From: Locusta migratoria
Taxonomy: Eukaryota; Arthropoda; Insecta; Orthoptera; Acrididae
DNA length: 64,000 bases
Direction of reading: 5' to 3'
Assembly: GCA_026315105.1 (NCBI GenBank)
Contig: CM048755.1
Coordinates: 755,489,301 to 755,553,300, forward strand
The position numbers and the translations under genes were made by a program. This document shows, in pieces, positions 43,292-55,900 of this stretch (positions within the stretch are counted from its first letter, which is position 1; every line of letters begins with the position of its first letter). The notes under the pieces are model-generated. The model had not been told where the DNA came from. It made no database searches and worked only from the letters and a program-made list of their open reading frames with translations.

Positions 43292-44503
43292 ATACTATGT
43301 ATTTTCAGCGGTTACGTCTCAGCAACAATAGGAGCTACATGCAACTCCTGGTGCAGTGCTAAGATTATCATTTATTTCTGGGTTCAGGCATCGGTCTAAG
43401 AAACTAATGAAAACGTCAGTGTTTTACTTCTATTTATGCCTAGAGATCACGCGCACTTAAACGTGGCACCTGATAGGAGAATGTTGGGAGCTGAAGCTTG
43501 CATTCAGCTCATAGCGGATTGGCTGTTAGAACAAGCCCCGCCTCTTTCCCCCAGTGCCGGCAGCTTACGGCGTATAGATTACAGGTTTTAAAAGAAACAA
43601 CATGTAAGGGGTTAAGGCATTACAGATGGAACACGAAATTAAGTATCACTTTAATGTTTGAGTAATAGAGAAGTGGAACGCATATCTACGAAATGTTAAT
43701 ATTTGAAAGGGACTTATTAAGTGGGTGTAACAACGCTCTCTGTCTCTTTTTATTGACGTAACAGAATAAAAATCAGAATAAACATTCATCATACCATTTT
43801 CAAGGTCAGCCTTCTTTCTTACAAAAGTAGTCGTCGGGGTATGTGGACTTATTTAAGCAAATAACAAAGTGGAAGACAATAATCAATACGAAGCACAAAT
43901 CAACAATACACTGAGGAGGTCTACGGTGTACAATGCTGTTACGAGGTAAGGTTGGTAGAGAGCATAAACATTCCGTCGACACACGAGCTCAGCCGACTTG
44001 CGCCGATCAGAGAGGGGTCACGAAAAAGTGCGTGACCTGTAATCGCATCTCGATCAGGCATACAACTGTTTTTTGCTTAACAGTGCGTTCAGATTCATAT
44101 CATGAACAAAAACATATCATGTCACTAAACAAGTGTGATTACGTATCTGACTTTTCACTTATTGCAACTAAATTTAATTTACAAGTGTTACTGTCTCATC
44201 TCTAATGACGTTTATTCTAATACTTGTTGTACGAAATTATTGGTTTGTACCTTGCCTAAATGCCATAAGGAGAAATAGGAGACTTACTTAGTACCTATTG
44301 TGGGTAGGTAACAACTGTACTATGCAATGATTTGACGACCTGCGACGCAGCTGTGTAATGGCGGTTGCATAGCGTCAGGTGCGGTCTCCACTTAGGAATT
44401 CAGGGGTGATCCACTTTTTTTGCTGTCAAGTGTACCTGTTTGAGAGAGAAGATAAGCTTCGCTGGGCCAGTAGCATGAATTACCAAGTAGACACAAAGGT
44501 TTG

Positions 44504-44707
44504 TTCAAATGTTCAAATGTTTGTAGAACTTATGGGACTTAACTACTGGGTCATCAGTCCCTAAGCTTACAAACTACTTATGAATTAGCTACAACTAAGG
44601 ACGGCACAAATATCCGTGCCAGACGGGGGATTCGAACCCCCGACCGCAGTGGCCGTGCAGACCGTGACTGGAGCGCCTCAGTCCCCTCGGCCACCGCGGC
44701 AGGCTAG
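44504..44707 (-). mobile_element. tRNA-derived SINE, type 1, just outside element A
   Basis: Minus-strand full-length copy with B box complement GGGATTCGAACCCCC. Possible target duplication AAAGGTTTG / AAAGCTTTG (44,495-44,503 and 44,708-44,716, one mismatch). Confidence 0.9.
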
Positions 44708-47700
44708 AAAGCTTTGAACAGGCTCCATCTACCTGCGATGGGCAAGCAGATATTAGGTAAACATGGGACGACTGCAGGGCCGAGGGCATGTCGGTCGACG
44801 CTTTCTAAGGAAGTATCGTTGTACAATAGGGGTTTCGTTTGGTTCACACATAGCGAAGGAATAAATTTACCCCTGTTGCGGAGTTTTCAATTGCCTGTAT
44901 TTGTTAGTTTGATCCGTGTCAGTTAAATGTTGTGAAGACTTGGAACGTTACGAAATGAAATATTCGGTATACTTCGACTAAGGTGTTATCACATTTGCCT
45001 TATAGGTAGTAGACTCGATGTAAATTGAATTGTGAGCAGGTGCGTCGGTCCCGAAAAGATTTTTTTCCAATGTCTAGTAACACCGTCTTTTGGTACATCG
45101 CGAAACTGAGTTCGTTTGTGTGGTAATATTCAGTGTGTGATTAGTGCAAAAACCTTACAAGAGGCTAGTTATGTGCGTCTTAGGTATTGAGTTGTGGATA
45201 GTTAAGTTGTACTTTTACTGTATTTTTAAATAAGGCGTTTGCCATCCTTTTATCTGCTTGAGAGCCTCTGTATTTTGAACTATTTTGCGCTGTGTATGCT
45301 CGCGAAACGGACTTGGTGTTTAAGCAATATCGACTATTACTTGATCTGATGGAACTTGCGTTCTTTTGACAGAGGACTTGGAAGTGTGTGGTGGTGGGTG
45401 GGGAAAAAAAGAAGTATAATAATTAGTGTGTGTAGTATATAGTATGTTTGACTGTTATTCCAACTTGTGTCATTTTGATCATTACAGACCTATTTTTTCA
45501 AAGTGTTTGAAGTTGAACCATTAGTTTTGATTGCATTTCGGTATTTAGTTTAAGTATGGGAATTTTACAGTGTGATCTTACTGTATGTAATGTGCATTTA
45601 GGTCAATTGTGGAAAGAGAGGGAGGTTCGTAAAAAAAAAAAAATAATAATATTGGTTGAAGATAGCGATGATTCGTTGATGTCACTGTTTTTGAGAAGCA
45701 ATATACGTTTGATAATATTGTTGGTGATTAAGAGGGCCTCTAGAATGCAGGCATCTGTTGCCCTAAAGCACGTTCCTGGGTGTCTTTAGGTATGCTCACA
45801 ATGACAGCGCGCATCTCCGGCAGCGGTTGGCCGGGCCCGGTCGCACGTGGCCGCTCACACTTCATGTGTGGAAACATCTTAAACGCAGTGTGGCAACTGG
45901 GAGTCGTCGTCAGCATGTATTATGCGCTTCTTGGGTGTACCGAAAGAAGGTGTTGGTAGCTGTAAGTTCATTTGGATATGTAATATAGATGTTTTTGAGG
46001 GTGATTGTTTAAAATAGTAACAATATATGATATTTTGTTTAAACATTTAGCGATGTTTATCGTTGTAAGAACGTTTACGTTGCTTGTTGAGAGAATACTG
46101 TGTTTTTGGTGGCTTGTGGAAGAGAGAGTAGAGCCCCAAAGGTACACATAGCTTTTCCCAGTGTCTGGGCGGTGTGTTTGGAAGGCTGAGACTGGAGGGA
46201 GGGGGGTAACAGGTATCAGCTGCCTCTATCGACAGGGTTGAAAGGAAGGGGGGGGGGAAGCACGTATCAGCGGCCTCTATTGCCAGAGGTCTGAACTGTG
46301 AGTTCTACTTTGCTAACCAGAAGAGACACAGCAAATCGTTATCTTGCGCGCGATTTTGTAAATGACTGGAGTTACTTAATTAGGGTATATGCACGTGGCT
46401 TTACAGATGATTTTCGTTAGTCGCAACCGTATGTACATCTAATTTTGTATGCAATATGATCTGTAATTAAGGTTCTTTGTATTATGTTACCAAAACTCCC
46501 GGATGACGCCCCCTCTCCAGCTCCTTCCTACGGTGAGTCCTTGCTCCACCCCACCCCACCCCTCCCGTCCTTCTCCACCGCTTCCTCCCCTTTTCCCCCG
46601 TTTCGACGTCATATTATAACAGTGCGCCGTTTAGTGTTGTGCCAGTGCTTGTACTTCGTGCTCAAGTGGTGTTTTAATATTTCAGCAGTCGCCGATCAGG
46701 CAGAATATTAGTGTTGCCATGTGTTTCAAGCAGTGTCTTCGTCAACGTCTAGTGTGTTCCACAAATATGATTTTAACCACCTTGGATTTTTAAATTCTAT
46801 CTCTGGATTTTTTAACCACTGTGGCTGTTTTAATTCCGAATATGTTTTACTTCAAATTCTTTGCTCTATGTCTGTTCTCTCCATTTTACTCTCCATTCGA
46901 GTGTTTAAATTCAGCAAACTTTATCACCTTTCTATGATTTTAACAAATGACTTGTCAAAATTGTAAATGCACTCAGCTGAAAAGCGGCAATGAAGCTGCT
47001 GCCAGCCTGTCACCACAAAAAAAGTGGTTGTTTGATGGGCATCCTACCTGCACCACTCACATAGACTTGCAAGGGCTAAACCCTTGTGCTTTGTGGTTGT
47101 AGCTCCCTTCCTACCCTTTTAAGTGCATCAGTCATATCGACTTGCAAGGGCCGATCTCTTGTGCTTTGTACCTTGATGCTCCCTTGCTATCCAACTAACG
47201 ATTTCCGATTAACACTGTGATGATTCGGAAGTTGTGGCTTTCCTGCCAAAATAATTTTCGATGTCACATATAATTGTTTAAAAAATTGATGTCGTTACAC
47301 ATTACTTATGAACAACATTGCTGAAGGGAAAGGGTCCTCACCCTGCTGGGGCTTGGAGCAAAATGAGTGAGGGGGGCGTGGTCCTGGGTTATCCCTGGCA
47401 CCCATTTTGTTCCAGAACAGAAAACGGCGCCATTTGTGTGTGTGGTGGTGGGGGGGGGGGCAGGGGGGGCGTGGTCCTGCTGTCATGGCAGCCTCCAGTT
47501 TCCCACCATACATTTTGGGTTATTGGCGAATGCATTCGAGTAAAATTAAAAAAATTTTGAATCTCCTGTCAGACAGCCACCTTGAATTACGTCATAGGGC
47601 AATGGGAAGTAGGGATGCAGTCCTAACGTCATGCCGCCAAAAAACTTCGGACTATTGCCAATAACATTCCAGTAAAATTCAAAATTCCTGCCAGGTAGCC

Positions 47701-48461
47701 ATCTTGATATTTTTGAACTTGGCGTAACGAGGTAATTTGCATATGTACACACATGCAATAACATTACTCGCATTCAATGTAGGACTCTGCTGCTGCTGCG
47801 ACCTCTCCCTTTGAGCTCCTGGAGTTGACTGACTGAGGTTCCTGACAACTTCGTAGGGGCGGGGGGAGGGAAGGGTGAGGGATTGGGGGAGAGATTATTG
47901 TGCTGACATCTAGTGGTTGAAAGTACAAGTTTAAAAAAAAAAATTGGCAACGACTAGTAGTATTCAAGGAAAGTTCAATTTTAATGGGGGACGCAATCTC
48001 GAAATACGTCACGGGTTTTCCCTGGCGCCCATTTTGTTCTGGAACCGGAAACGACGCCATCTTGAATGACCTAGAACGCCATCTTGGATGACGTCTCAGA
48101 TGGATTTTGCACCCCACATCATGGAAAGGCGAGGAATACGCTGGTAACTCAGACTAACTCGGTTCCGCAAGTCAGGTCTATCAGATCCGACAAGTCACCG
48201 TACCCACATGCAAGTAAAACGAATCACTACGTTGCGACACACCAAAAGAAAAGAGCTAGCTTTCTCCGTGTTGACAAGCTTTGTAGGCGTTCGCCAGTTC
48301 TGGACACGCTTTCAGGTAGCGGGTGTTGCCTCACGACCTCCAGAAATCCGTATCTGCCCAGAAGATAATCTGTCCAAACACCAGCCTCACTGCCTCGACA
48401 CGCTACTCCGACATCAATACTGCATTTGCAGTCAGTCGTACATAAGTAATTTAATACCATG
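44708..48461. other. Region between giant elements A and B, repeat-rich, no gene
   Basis: 44,810-45,400 carries blocks related to 30.8-31.2 kb. 47,040-47,175 holds two copies of a 75-bp unit (GACTTGCAAGGG at about 47,064 and 47,139). 47,391-47,440 and 48,018-48,065 are direct copies (CCCTGGCACCCATTTTGTTC). G-rich tracts occur at 46,196-46,258 and 47,449-47,471. CCATCTTG/GACGTC motifs recur near 47,570, 47,695 and 48,055-48,095. Open frames here are short and low-complexity. Confidence 0.45.
47050..47195. repeat. Two tandem copies of a ~75-bp unit
   Basis: GACTTGCAAGGGCTAAACCC then TTGTGCTTTGT and a downstream GACTTGCAAGGGCCGATCTC then TTGTGCTTTGT lie in direct orientation, each followed by GCTCCCTT. 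Confidence 0.85.
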
Positions 48462-48577
48462 TACACTTGACAGCAAAAAAATTGGATCACTGCTGAATGC
48501 AACCCAATTAACGTAGCTATGTTGCGGGTACTCCACATTCAAAACCCCTGTAGAGTACAGTCGTTCGACTATTCACA

Positions 48578-48966
48578 ATGAGTACCAAAGAAGCAGTAGA
48601 GAACATTGCTCCGTATGGCAGTCGGTCCACATGTAATTCAATACCCGTCATACAAAAAAACATTGGAATACAAGTTATTAGAGTCAAGAGAGCAACGTAA
48701 ATTCAATTTAATTACAATAAGTGACAAGTCGGGTACCTTATCAAACTCATTCAATTACACAATGAGTTTTTGTTCGTTCTCTGAATCTGAATGCACTGTT
48801 GACCAAGAAAAAGCTTGCGTTTCTGATCGAGACTAGATTAGGCATGAAGATACGTAAGACACTGACGTTTTCATTGGTATCGGTTTATAAGGCTAATGTC
48901 CGAACCCGGTTAACTATAGCATTGCACCAGGAATGGCATGAAATTCAAATTGTTTCTGAGAGGTAA
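48578..48966 (+). pseudogene. Left-tip ORF of giant element B, frameshifted
   Basis: The ATG at 48,578 opens MSTKEAVENIAPYGSRST like A. An insertion of about 22 bp (ATGTAATTCAATACCCG...) then breaks the frame. Downstream the same peptide resumes (KRTLTF-like RKTLTFSLVSVYKANVRTRL, ALHQEWHEIQIVSER, stop at 48,964). The SINE present in A is absent. Confidence 0.4.
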
Positions 48967-49219
48967 CCACTAAGTTATTTAATACACGTCTACTCACTCT
49001 CTATATGAATCGTTAACGAAGCACGATCACACGTCAGATATTAAATAAATTCACAGATAGCGCTAATTTGAACTTAAAATGACGATACAATTGACTTCTT
49101 TTCCGGAAGGGACCCAACCCCGGCACTATTCGCTATTTATTATATATACGCAAAGAGATGAAATAGTTACTGTTCTCACCATTAGCGGGATGTGCATATG
49201 TTCGATAGAAGTAGCGCAA

Positions 49220-49411
49220 TCCGCGGCGGATTAGCCGTCGCACTGGAGCGCCATGCTGCGGTGCGCGCGGCTGTTCGCCGTCGGGGGTTCGAGTCCCCCT
49301 ACAGTCATGAGTGTTTGTGTTGTCCTTAGGTTAGTTTACCTTAGTTTAAGTAGTTTGTAAGCTACGGACTAATAACCAAGCAGTTTAGTCCGATAGATTT
49401 ACAAACATTTT
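49220..49411 (+). mobile_element. SINE type 2 in element B, orthologous to the copy in A
   Basis: Head CCGCGGCGGATTAGCCGTCG and B box GGGGTTCGAGTCCCC. Duplication GAAGTAGCGCAA at 49,208-49,219 and 49,412-49,423, identical to that around the copy at 32,929-33,122. Confidence 0.94.
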
Positions 49412-49879
49412 GAAGTAGCGCAATAAATAACGTTGTGCTGCCTGGGACTCCAAACCCACGCCTATCGTCAGCGTTGACCTCAGATGACAAGGTAACAACT
49501 CTCCCAATCTCGTTTACTAGTAATTAGGATCGCGCCGTTCGTAGAGACCTGGAGGGGTCTGGCATTTTGAAGAAACATCGAAAACTAATCCAATTTTCTT
49601 CTAGTCAGTACCGAATGGACATGTGTAATGTGATTTAAAAGACGCCACAGTCCTAAATTCCTTACTCGCCGCTATTGGAGGTGGAAAGGGGGATGCTTTC
49701 GATTGTTAAAAACTGTTTCCCCAGCAGGAATCAAACCATATCTGCCATTATAAGATGGCATCAGCCCGATCAACTACCGATTTCCAGATGTGGTAGTATA
49801 ATGTTTTTCGTCAAAATGGAGTGCAGAACACATGGTACGAGAAGTAAAATAGTTCGGCGGTATCTGTCTACGTAACAGT

Positions 49880-49968
49880 AATTTCTTGGCCTCGCGGTCT
49901 GACGCGTCTTGTCGCGGAGTTGCGGTCGCTCAAGCCAGAGGTTCGACTCCTTCCTCGGGCATGTGTAG

Positions 49969-50011
<43 letters not shown>

Positions 50012-50112
50012 TGTGTGTATTTCTTAACGTAAATTAATTAAAGTAGCATGTAAGGCTAAGTAGGGACTAATGACTTCAGGTGATTTGTCCATTAGGACTA
50101 CAACAAAAAAGT
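49880..50112 (+). mobile_element. SINE with (GT)n in element B
   Basis: GGCCTCGCGGTCTGACGCG head, B box AGAGGTTCGACTCCTTCC, a long GT run (about 49,969-50,018) and tail GGGACTAATGACTTCAGG. Counterpart of 33,592-33,775. Confidence 0.8.
49969..50018. repeat. (GT)n microsatellite
   Basis: About 23 GT units with one T interruption, inside the SINE; much shorter in the sister copy in A. Confidence 0.95.
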
Positions 50113-50238
50113 TGTATACAGTATGTAGAATTCTGTAGCATTGTGTAAGATATTATACTACGTTTCAGCATGCTCTGTGGTGATTTTGTATCACATGTTG
50201 CTGTATGTTTATTTAACTATAGTCTCGTTTCGCCCAAG

Positions 50239-50428
50239 TTTGTATGAAAAATGTGTGTGAAATCGTATTGGACTTAACTGCTAACGTCATCAGTCTGCAC
50301 ACTACTTAATCTATCTTTACATAAGGACAACACATACACCCAAGACCGAGGAAGGACTCGAACCACCGACGCGAACAGAAGCCTAATTCAAGACATGATG
50401 CCTTAAACCGCGTAGCTACTCTGCGCGG
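50239..50428 (-). mobile_element. SINE, divergent subfamily, in element B left arm
   Basis: Counterpart of 33,909-34,097. Flanks CGCCCAAG (50,231-50,238) and CGCTCAAG (50,429-50,436). Confidence 0.88.
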
Positions 50429-50450
50429 CGCTCAAGAATGTAACATAGCT

Positions 50451-50655
50451 AAATTCAAATGTTAAAATGTTTGTAGAACTTATGGGACTTAACTACGGGG
50501 TCATCAGTTCCTAAACTTACAAACTACTTATGAACTAGCTAAGACTAAGGACGGTACAAATATCCATGCCCGAGGGGGGATTCGAACCCCCGACCGTAGT
50601 GGCCGTGCAGACCGTGACTGGAGCGCCTCAGTCCCCTCGGCCACCGCGGCCGGCT
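50451..50655 (-). mobile_element. SINE type 1 in element B, absent from element A
   Basis: Full-length minus-strand copy. TAACATAGCT at 50,441-50,450 and 50,656-50,665 flanks it. Element A shows the empty site at about 34,110-34,120. Confidence 0.96.
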
Positions 50656-51026
50656 TAACATAGCTCTTACCATAATAAATGAAATATTACGCATCTCAAA
50701 AGTAGCAAGGAGCGTCGTTTACGCATTAGAAAACCGTTTCTAAAACGGGAAATATATACCATGTGTAACGATATAGTCTGTTGGGATGAAAGCAGAGGTC
50801 AATCGAAACACCAGAGCTCGGTATTACACAGAACGAAGAAATTATTACAGGTAAGGGGGTATGAAAAGACACGGTCTCATAGAGAGGACTGATATACAGT
50901 AACAAAAGCATAAATTAAAAGAGAGTGCATGCTGTCAACGGAAACCAATAGATTTTATCAATGTATTGTGAGGGAACCGACCAGAAGGTTAACTTAGGTT
51001 ATGATGCAAGAGCGGCGACAGCGAGT

Positions 51027-51042
51027 GAGAGAGAGAGAGAGA
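51027..51042. repeat. Short (GA)n tract
   Basis: Eight GA units in the left arm of element B; shorter in A near 34,483-34,495. Confidence 0.85.
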
Positions 51043-52939
51043 ACAGAAGAGAAATGAAGTATTAATAAATGCAAGACCGTTTGCGTATTTTGTGAAGGAC
51101 AGAGGGTGTATTAATGGATGGAGGGGAGGAGAGAGACGTATCTGAAATAACAAAAAATTACTTTGATAGCGACTATCTAAACGGATTACTCTGTTTGCAT
51201 GGAGGCTGTGTATAAATGTAATAAAAAATGGGATATTGAGTGAAAGGAGAAGCATTGAATTAAAATTTGTACCATAGGGAGGAATCGAACCCAGAACTCC
51301 ATGCTTACTTTAATTCAATGCTTCTCCCTTCACTCAATGTCTTTGACATATTGGCACGGAAAACTGTCACTAGGTATATAAATTTATAATAAAAATAGGA
51401 TAATAAAGGAACTGTATATTGAAAAAAAAGCATAAGAAACTTCAGTTTAAAGATAGCTCAAAGGAAAAAGTAACACATATTTTATTTCTGTTGCCAAGAG
51501 GTCTTCCACAGTCTTTCACTTACGAAATATGAAAATAGAGATGAGATTAAAAAAAAAAAAACATTTGAAGGACTAATAATTTATTCAGAATTCCTCATTA
51601 TTTGTTTCTTCCGTTATGCATCTCTACATATAATCTATAAAGCTATCGGACCAGCTTCTCTTCGGTAAATGCGACGACTCTATCTCGAGTTGATTGCTCA
51701 CAGTGAGACGGCCTGATTTGTATTTCTGCTTTCCACTCTCACTATGAAGCCAGGAAGTAAACATTCTGTATTTACGTCAGAGCCCCGCTTTGTGCTGTGC
51801 TGGGGGCTGTTGCCCGCCATCGCGACTGCCAGCAGGCTGGTTTTCGCCAAGCCTCGCCTCGGCACCAGCTGTGGTTGACCGGCCTGCCTGTAGCTCGCAA
51901 GCCACGACTAATACAGCGAGACTCAACCCTTGAAGTATGAAACGTTTCTGCAAACCTACCCTAACGTGTATTATAAACTACCACACCTAGAGCTAATTTG
52001 CTATAAAATGAGCATCCACGTTATCTTCTGACACTTCATTCAAATATTTAACGAAGTGAAAGAATAGAATCATGATAAACGCAGTACCACATAATGTTTT
52101 ACATACATAGCAATCGTATAACACAGAAAATTATTCTCTCTTTTCAGCGCTCTGCATTAGATCTAGATGTAATGAAATATGTAGTTATCTTAGAAATGTA
52201 AGCATGTTGTAAAATTAAAAAGTTCTGGTGGCAACAACACAAATGTATACATGTAGTATATCATTCACGTTTTGTGTACTTATAAAGTGTTTTGAAAGTG
52301 TCTGTAAAAAATAAGTGCTAAACAACGGAAATTACCTTCTGCTGGGGACTAATAATAATAATAATAATAATAATATAAATACAAGTGCCAAATAGCGTAT
52401 GTGCGATTTATAATCTGATATATTCTTTCAACCTTTTCGACTGTCTCCCTCTATTCCAACAGGTAATAATCGCACACTACTGAGCAGTACTGCATAAGAG
52501 TGGACAATTGTAGGGTCCCCTACCTAATGGTAGTGTCAATAACAGACCGTTTGTTTCATCTTCGCCAAAGTTAACATTGTTTTTAATTGCACCCCTAGGA
52601 ATTTCGTTATATGTATAAACTTCAAATTTGTTTTGCTTATCGATATCTAGAATGCTGACGAAACTCTGAGTACTTATGTTCAGAGCCAAATGCATATTGA
52701 TGTTTAAGATCAATTGTCGCCATTTGCGCCGTGAAGATACAAATTCAAATTCATTTCGCTATTGACTTTGCTTTTCTGAGTTTAGTAGTGGGCCTCAACT
52801 CTAAGAGAAATATTCTGATTGCTCATTAAATATTTCGAATATATATTCGAATCAGGAGAAGTCTACTTCACTTTGCTGGACGAATTACACTCGCTATGTC
52901 CTCGCTACGGTATATAGAGAGGACACTGAAAAAGGTGGA

Positions 52940-55900
52940 AAAAGATATCAGGTTGTGCGGTATAATGAATTAGCGGAAAGAAGGCCTCGGATGTTTTCCG
53001 TTTCTTATTTTTTCTTTCTTTTCTTTCTTTCTTCTTAGCTTGGGGTGTGGGCGGAGGCGGCAGGGGGATGAGATGGGGAAGCAAAATATTAAAATAAAAG
53101 AGTTTTCAGTGTAGCACTCTTCTTCTATGTGATTTGAATCACCAACCTTCTCCCACAAATGCAAAGAGCTTTTGTACTCATTACCGTACAAAGTATGTTA
53201 CAACTATAAGAAGGTGCCATGTCATGGATTGGGCTGCTGCTCGCGTAGGAGGTTCGAGTCCTCCCTCGGGCATGGATATGTGTGTGTTGTCCTTAGAATA
53301 AGTTAGTTTAAGTAGTGTGTAAGTTTAGGGACTGTTGAACTTAGTATACCACACACATTCGAGCATTTGATTTGAATTTTAAGAATAATATAATGGTAAT
53401 TAGAACTCGCGTATATCCTTTTTGGCACTTGTTTTTCTCGATCTTCGTATAAGTGTGGAACAGTCGAGAAACTAAAGCGATCCTATGAACCCATTACGAA
53501 ACACTTCACTATGAATAACAGAACAATCGTGTAAATGAAGGGCCTCAGCAGAAGGTATTTCTGTTTCGTAGCACTTATTGTTTCAGAGACAATGAGAACA
53601 CTTTATAAGTGCACAAAACGTGTATGATATACTACGTATATATATTTGTGTTGCTCCCACCAGAATTGTTTAATTTTAAAACATATGTAATTTTCTAGGT
53701 TGAATACATATTTTCTTGTGTTTAAATCTAATGTACAGCGCTGAAAAGATAGTTTACTGTGTAGTATGATTGCTATCTAGGTGAAACATTATGTGGTAGC
53801 TGCGTTTATCATGATTCTATTCTTTAACTTCGTTAAATATTTGAATGAAATGTCAAAAGATAAAGTGACTGCACATGTTATAGCAAAATAGCTCTACCTG
53901 TGGTAGTTAATACTACACACTTGGGTAGGTTGGCAGAAACTTTTGAGCCTGGTTTTGCGGTCTGTGCCTGTATTAGCCGTGGCTCAAGAGCTATGGGCTG
54001 GCCGGTCAACCGCAGCTGGTGCCGAGGCGAGGCTTGGTGGAAGCCAGCAAGCTGGCGGTCGCGGTGATTCCCAACAGCCCCCAGCACAGCGCAGAGTGGG
54101 GCTCTGACGTAAATACAGAATGTTTACTTCCTGGCATCATAGTAAAAGCAGACAGCCGAAATACAAATCAGGCCGTCTCACTGCGAGCAATCAACTCGAG
54201 ATTGAGTCATCGCTCTTACAGAAGAGAAGCTGGTCTGACGGCGTTATAGATTCTACGCTGAGATGTATTATGAAAGAAACAAATAATGAGGGATTCTGAA
54301 TAAATTATTAGTTCTTTAAAATGTCCTTTTTTCTTTTTTTTTTAATATCCTACGTGAGGCTATAGAGGAAATAAAATTTGAGTTTCTTTTTCCTTTGCGC
54401 TGCCTTTAAACTGATCTTTTTTGTAATATACAGTTCCTTTATTATCCTATTTTATTATAAATTTATATATCTAGAGACAGTTTTCCGCGTCAGTATGTCA
54501 AAGAAATTAAGTGAAAGGACAAGCATTGAATTAAAGAAAGTATGGAGGTCTGGGTTCGATTCCCGCCCGTGGCACAAATATTAATTCAATGCTTCTTATT
54601 TCACTCAAATGTCCTATTTTTATTCATTTATACCTAGACTTCATGCATACAGAGTAATCAGTTTAGATGGACGCTGTTAAAGTAATTTTTGTTATTTCAA
54701 ATACGTCTCTCTCCTCCCCTCCATCTATTAATACACCCTCCGTCCTTAACAAAATATGCAAACGATTTGTCTTGTATTTATTCGTTGTTAAGTTTTCCTC
54801 CTTCCTCTCTGTCACCTCCCTTACATTATAACCTCAGTTGCCCTTTTGGTCTATTCCCCCAAAAAGCTGTAAAAAACTGTGGTTTCCATTAAAACAATAC
54901 TGTCTTATTTAATGTCTGCTTTCTTTACTGTCCATTGGTCCTCGCTGTGAAATAGTGTTCTTTTATATCTCCGATAATCCATCCTTCGATCTGTAAAACA
55001 TTCGTTCCTTTTCTGTCGGTCCTAAAACAAACTGTGATATATAAGTAAGGAGTATTTTGCAAGCATTTCACTCTTTTATTTTCAATTTCTGCACTCCTGT
55101 TCATTCCTAGATCCCGCCTTCCCTCCTGCTACCTCTCCCTTAAAATATTTATCTGCATCTCCGTGCTTCTTTTCACAATTTTGTGCTTGGCAGAATTTTT
55201 TTTAATCACTTTTATTATTTCCCTGTCGTTGACTCTCGAAAAGCACGTGGATATAATGGACAACTGAACCTTACCGTGCAAGCACTATTGTCGCCATTAA
55301 AATGGACATCTATTCCGACAAACACCAGTATCCAATCTTTGAAATGGCAGACACTGAAGTTCTCCCCCATCCTTCCCAGTTGGATATTATGCATCGCATG
55401 TAATCGCATTTTCGATGCGACATTGTATCAGAATCCACATTGCTGTTTTGTAACCTCAGTATGACTATTGAAGGCAACCACACAGTGAAGAATAATTGCT
55501 CGACACACTTGCCAGTTATCGGACCTAATCACTGACCATACTAGTAAATCACAGAAACCTCCTTCATCGAAGTCTGTTTGTGTTCCTGAACGTGGTGAAT
55601 AAATGTCAAAACGAAATTACTTTCCGAATTTAAATTTTTTTTAACGCATAATCCACGTTCCTCATAACTATAAAAATGCCTAATATTCAAGTTATCGTGG
55701 CAACAGTTACCCAAAAATCTTTATTATAATGAGCTCATAGTTAAATAAGCTTATTACAGAATGCAATACCAAATCGTAATGTAGCATAATAAAACGTAAT
55801 ATAATATCATGCAAAATCCGCGATAAGCCGCCTCACACTACGTGGCCATCCCGTGCGGCCAAGAATGTCTTACCTAGCCAGACACCTCTGAGCTCTTTGA

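Larger units (their letters stand above)
31946..44432. mobile_element. Giant fold-back DNA element A (12.5 kb)
   Basis: It is bounded by a perfect 27-bp terminal inverted repeat that starts CACTTGACAGC, continues through seven A and ends GTGGATCAC. TA dinucleotides flank it (31,944-31,945 and 44,433-44,434), as for Tc1/mariner insertions. Almost all of the interior is two long inverted arms (about 31,946-37,540 and 39,095-44,432) around a core of about 1.55 kb. Arm-to-arm matches are spread along the whole length. No transposase frame is visible, so it looks non-autonomous. Element B at 48.46-57.66 kb is a close relative. Several SINEs and two other inserts sit inside. Confidence 0.85.
39095..44432. 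repeat. Right arm of giant element A
   Basis: Inverted partner of 31,946-37,540. It carries its own later insertions (a SINE at 39,918-40,108 and an LTR-like piece at 42,827-43,291) and an old SINE at about 39,713-39,889 that the left arm lacks. Confidence 0.82.
48464..52897. repeat. Left arm of giant element B
   Basis: Collinear with A 31,946-37,698 minus the A-specific inserts. It is inverted relative to 52,940-57,655. Confidence 0.8.

Noticed and set aside
46484..46711. 75-codon frame starting MLPKLPDDAPSPAPSYGESL
   Set aside because: Pro/Ser-rich low-complexity translation of a C-rich tract; no splice or domain support.
47295..47513. Gly/Pro-rich frames around 47.3-47.6 kb
   Set aside because: Product of G-rich tracts within a repeated non-coding block that also occurs at 48.0 kb.
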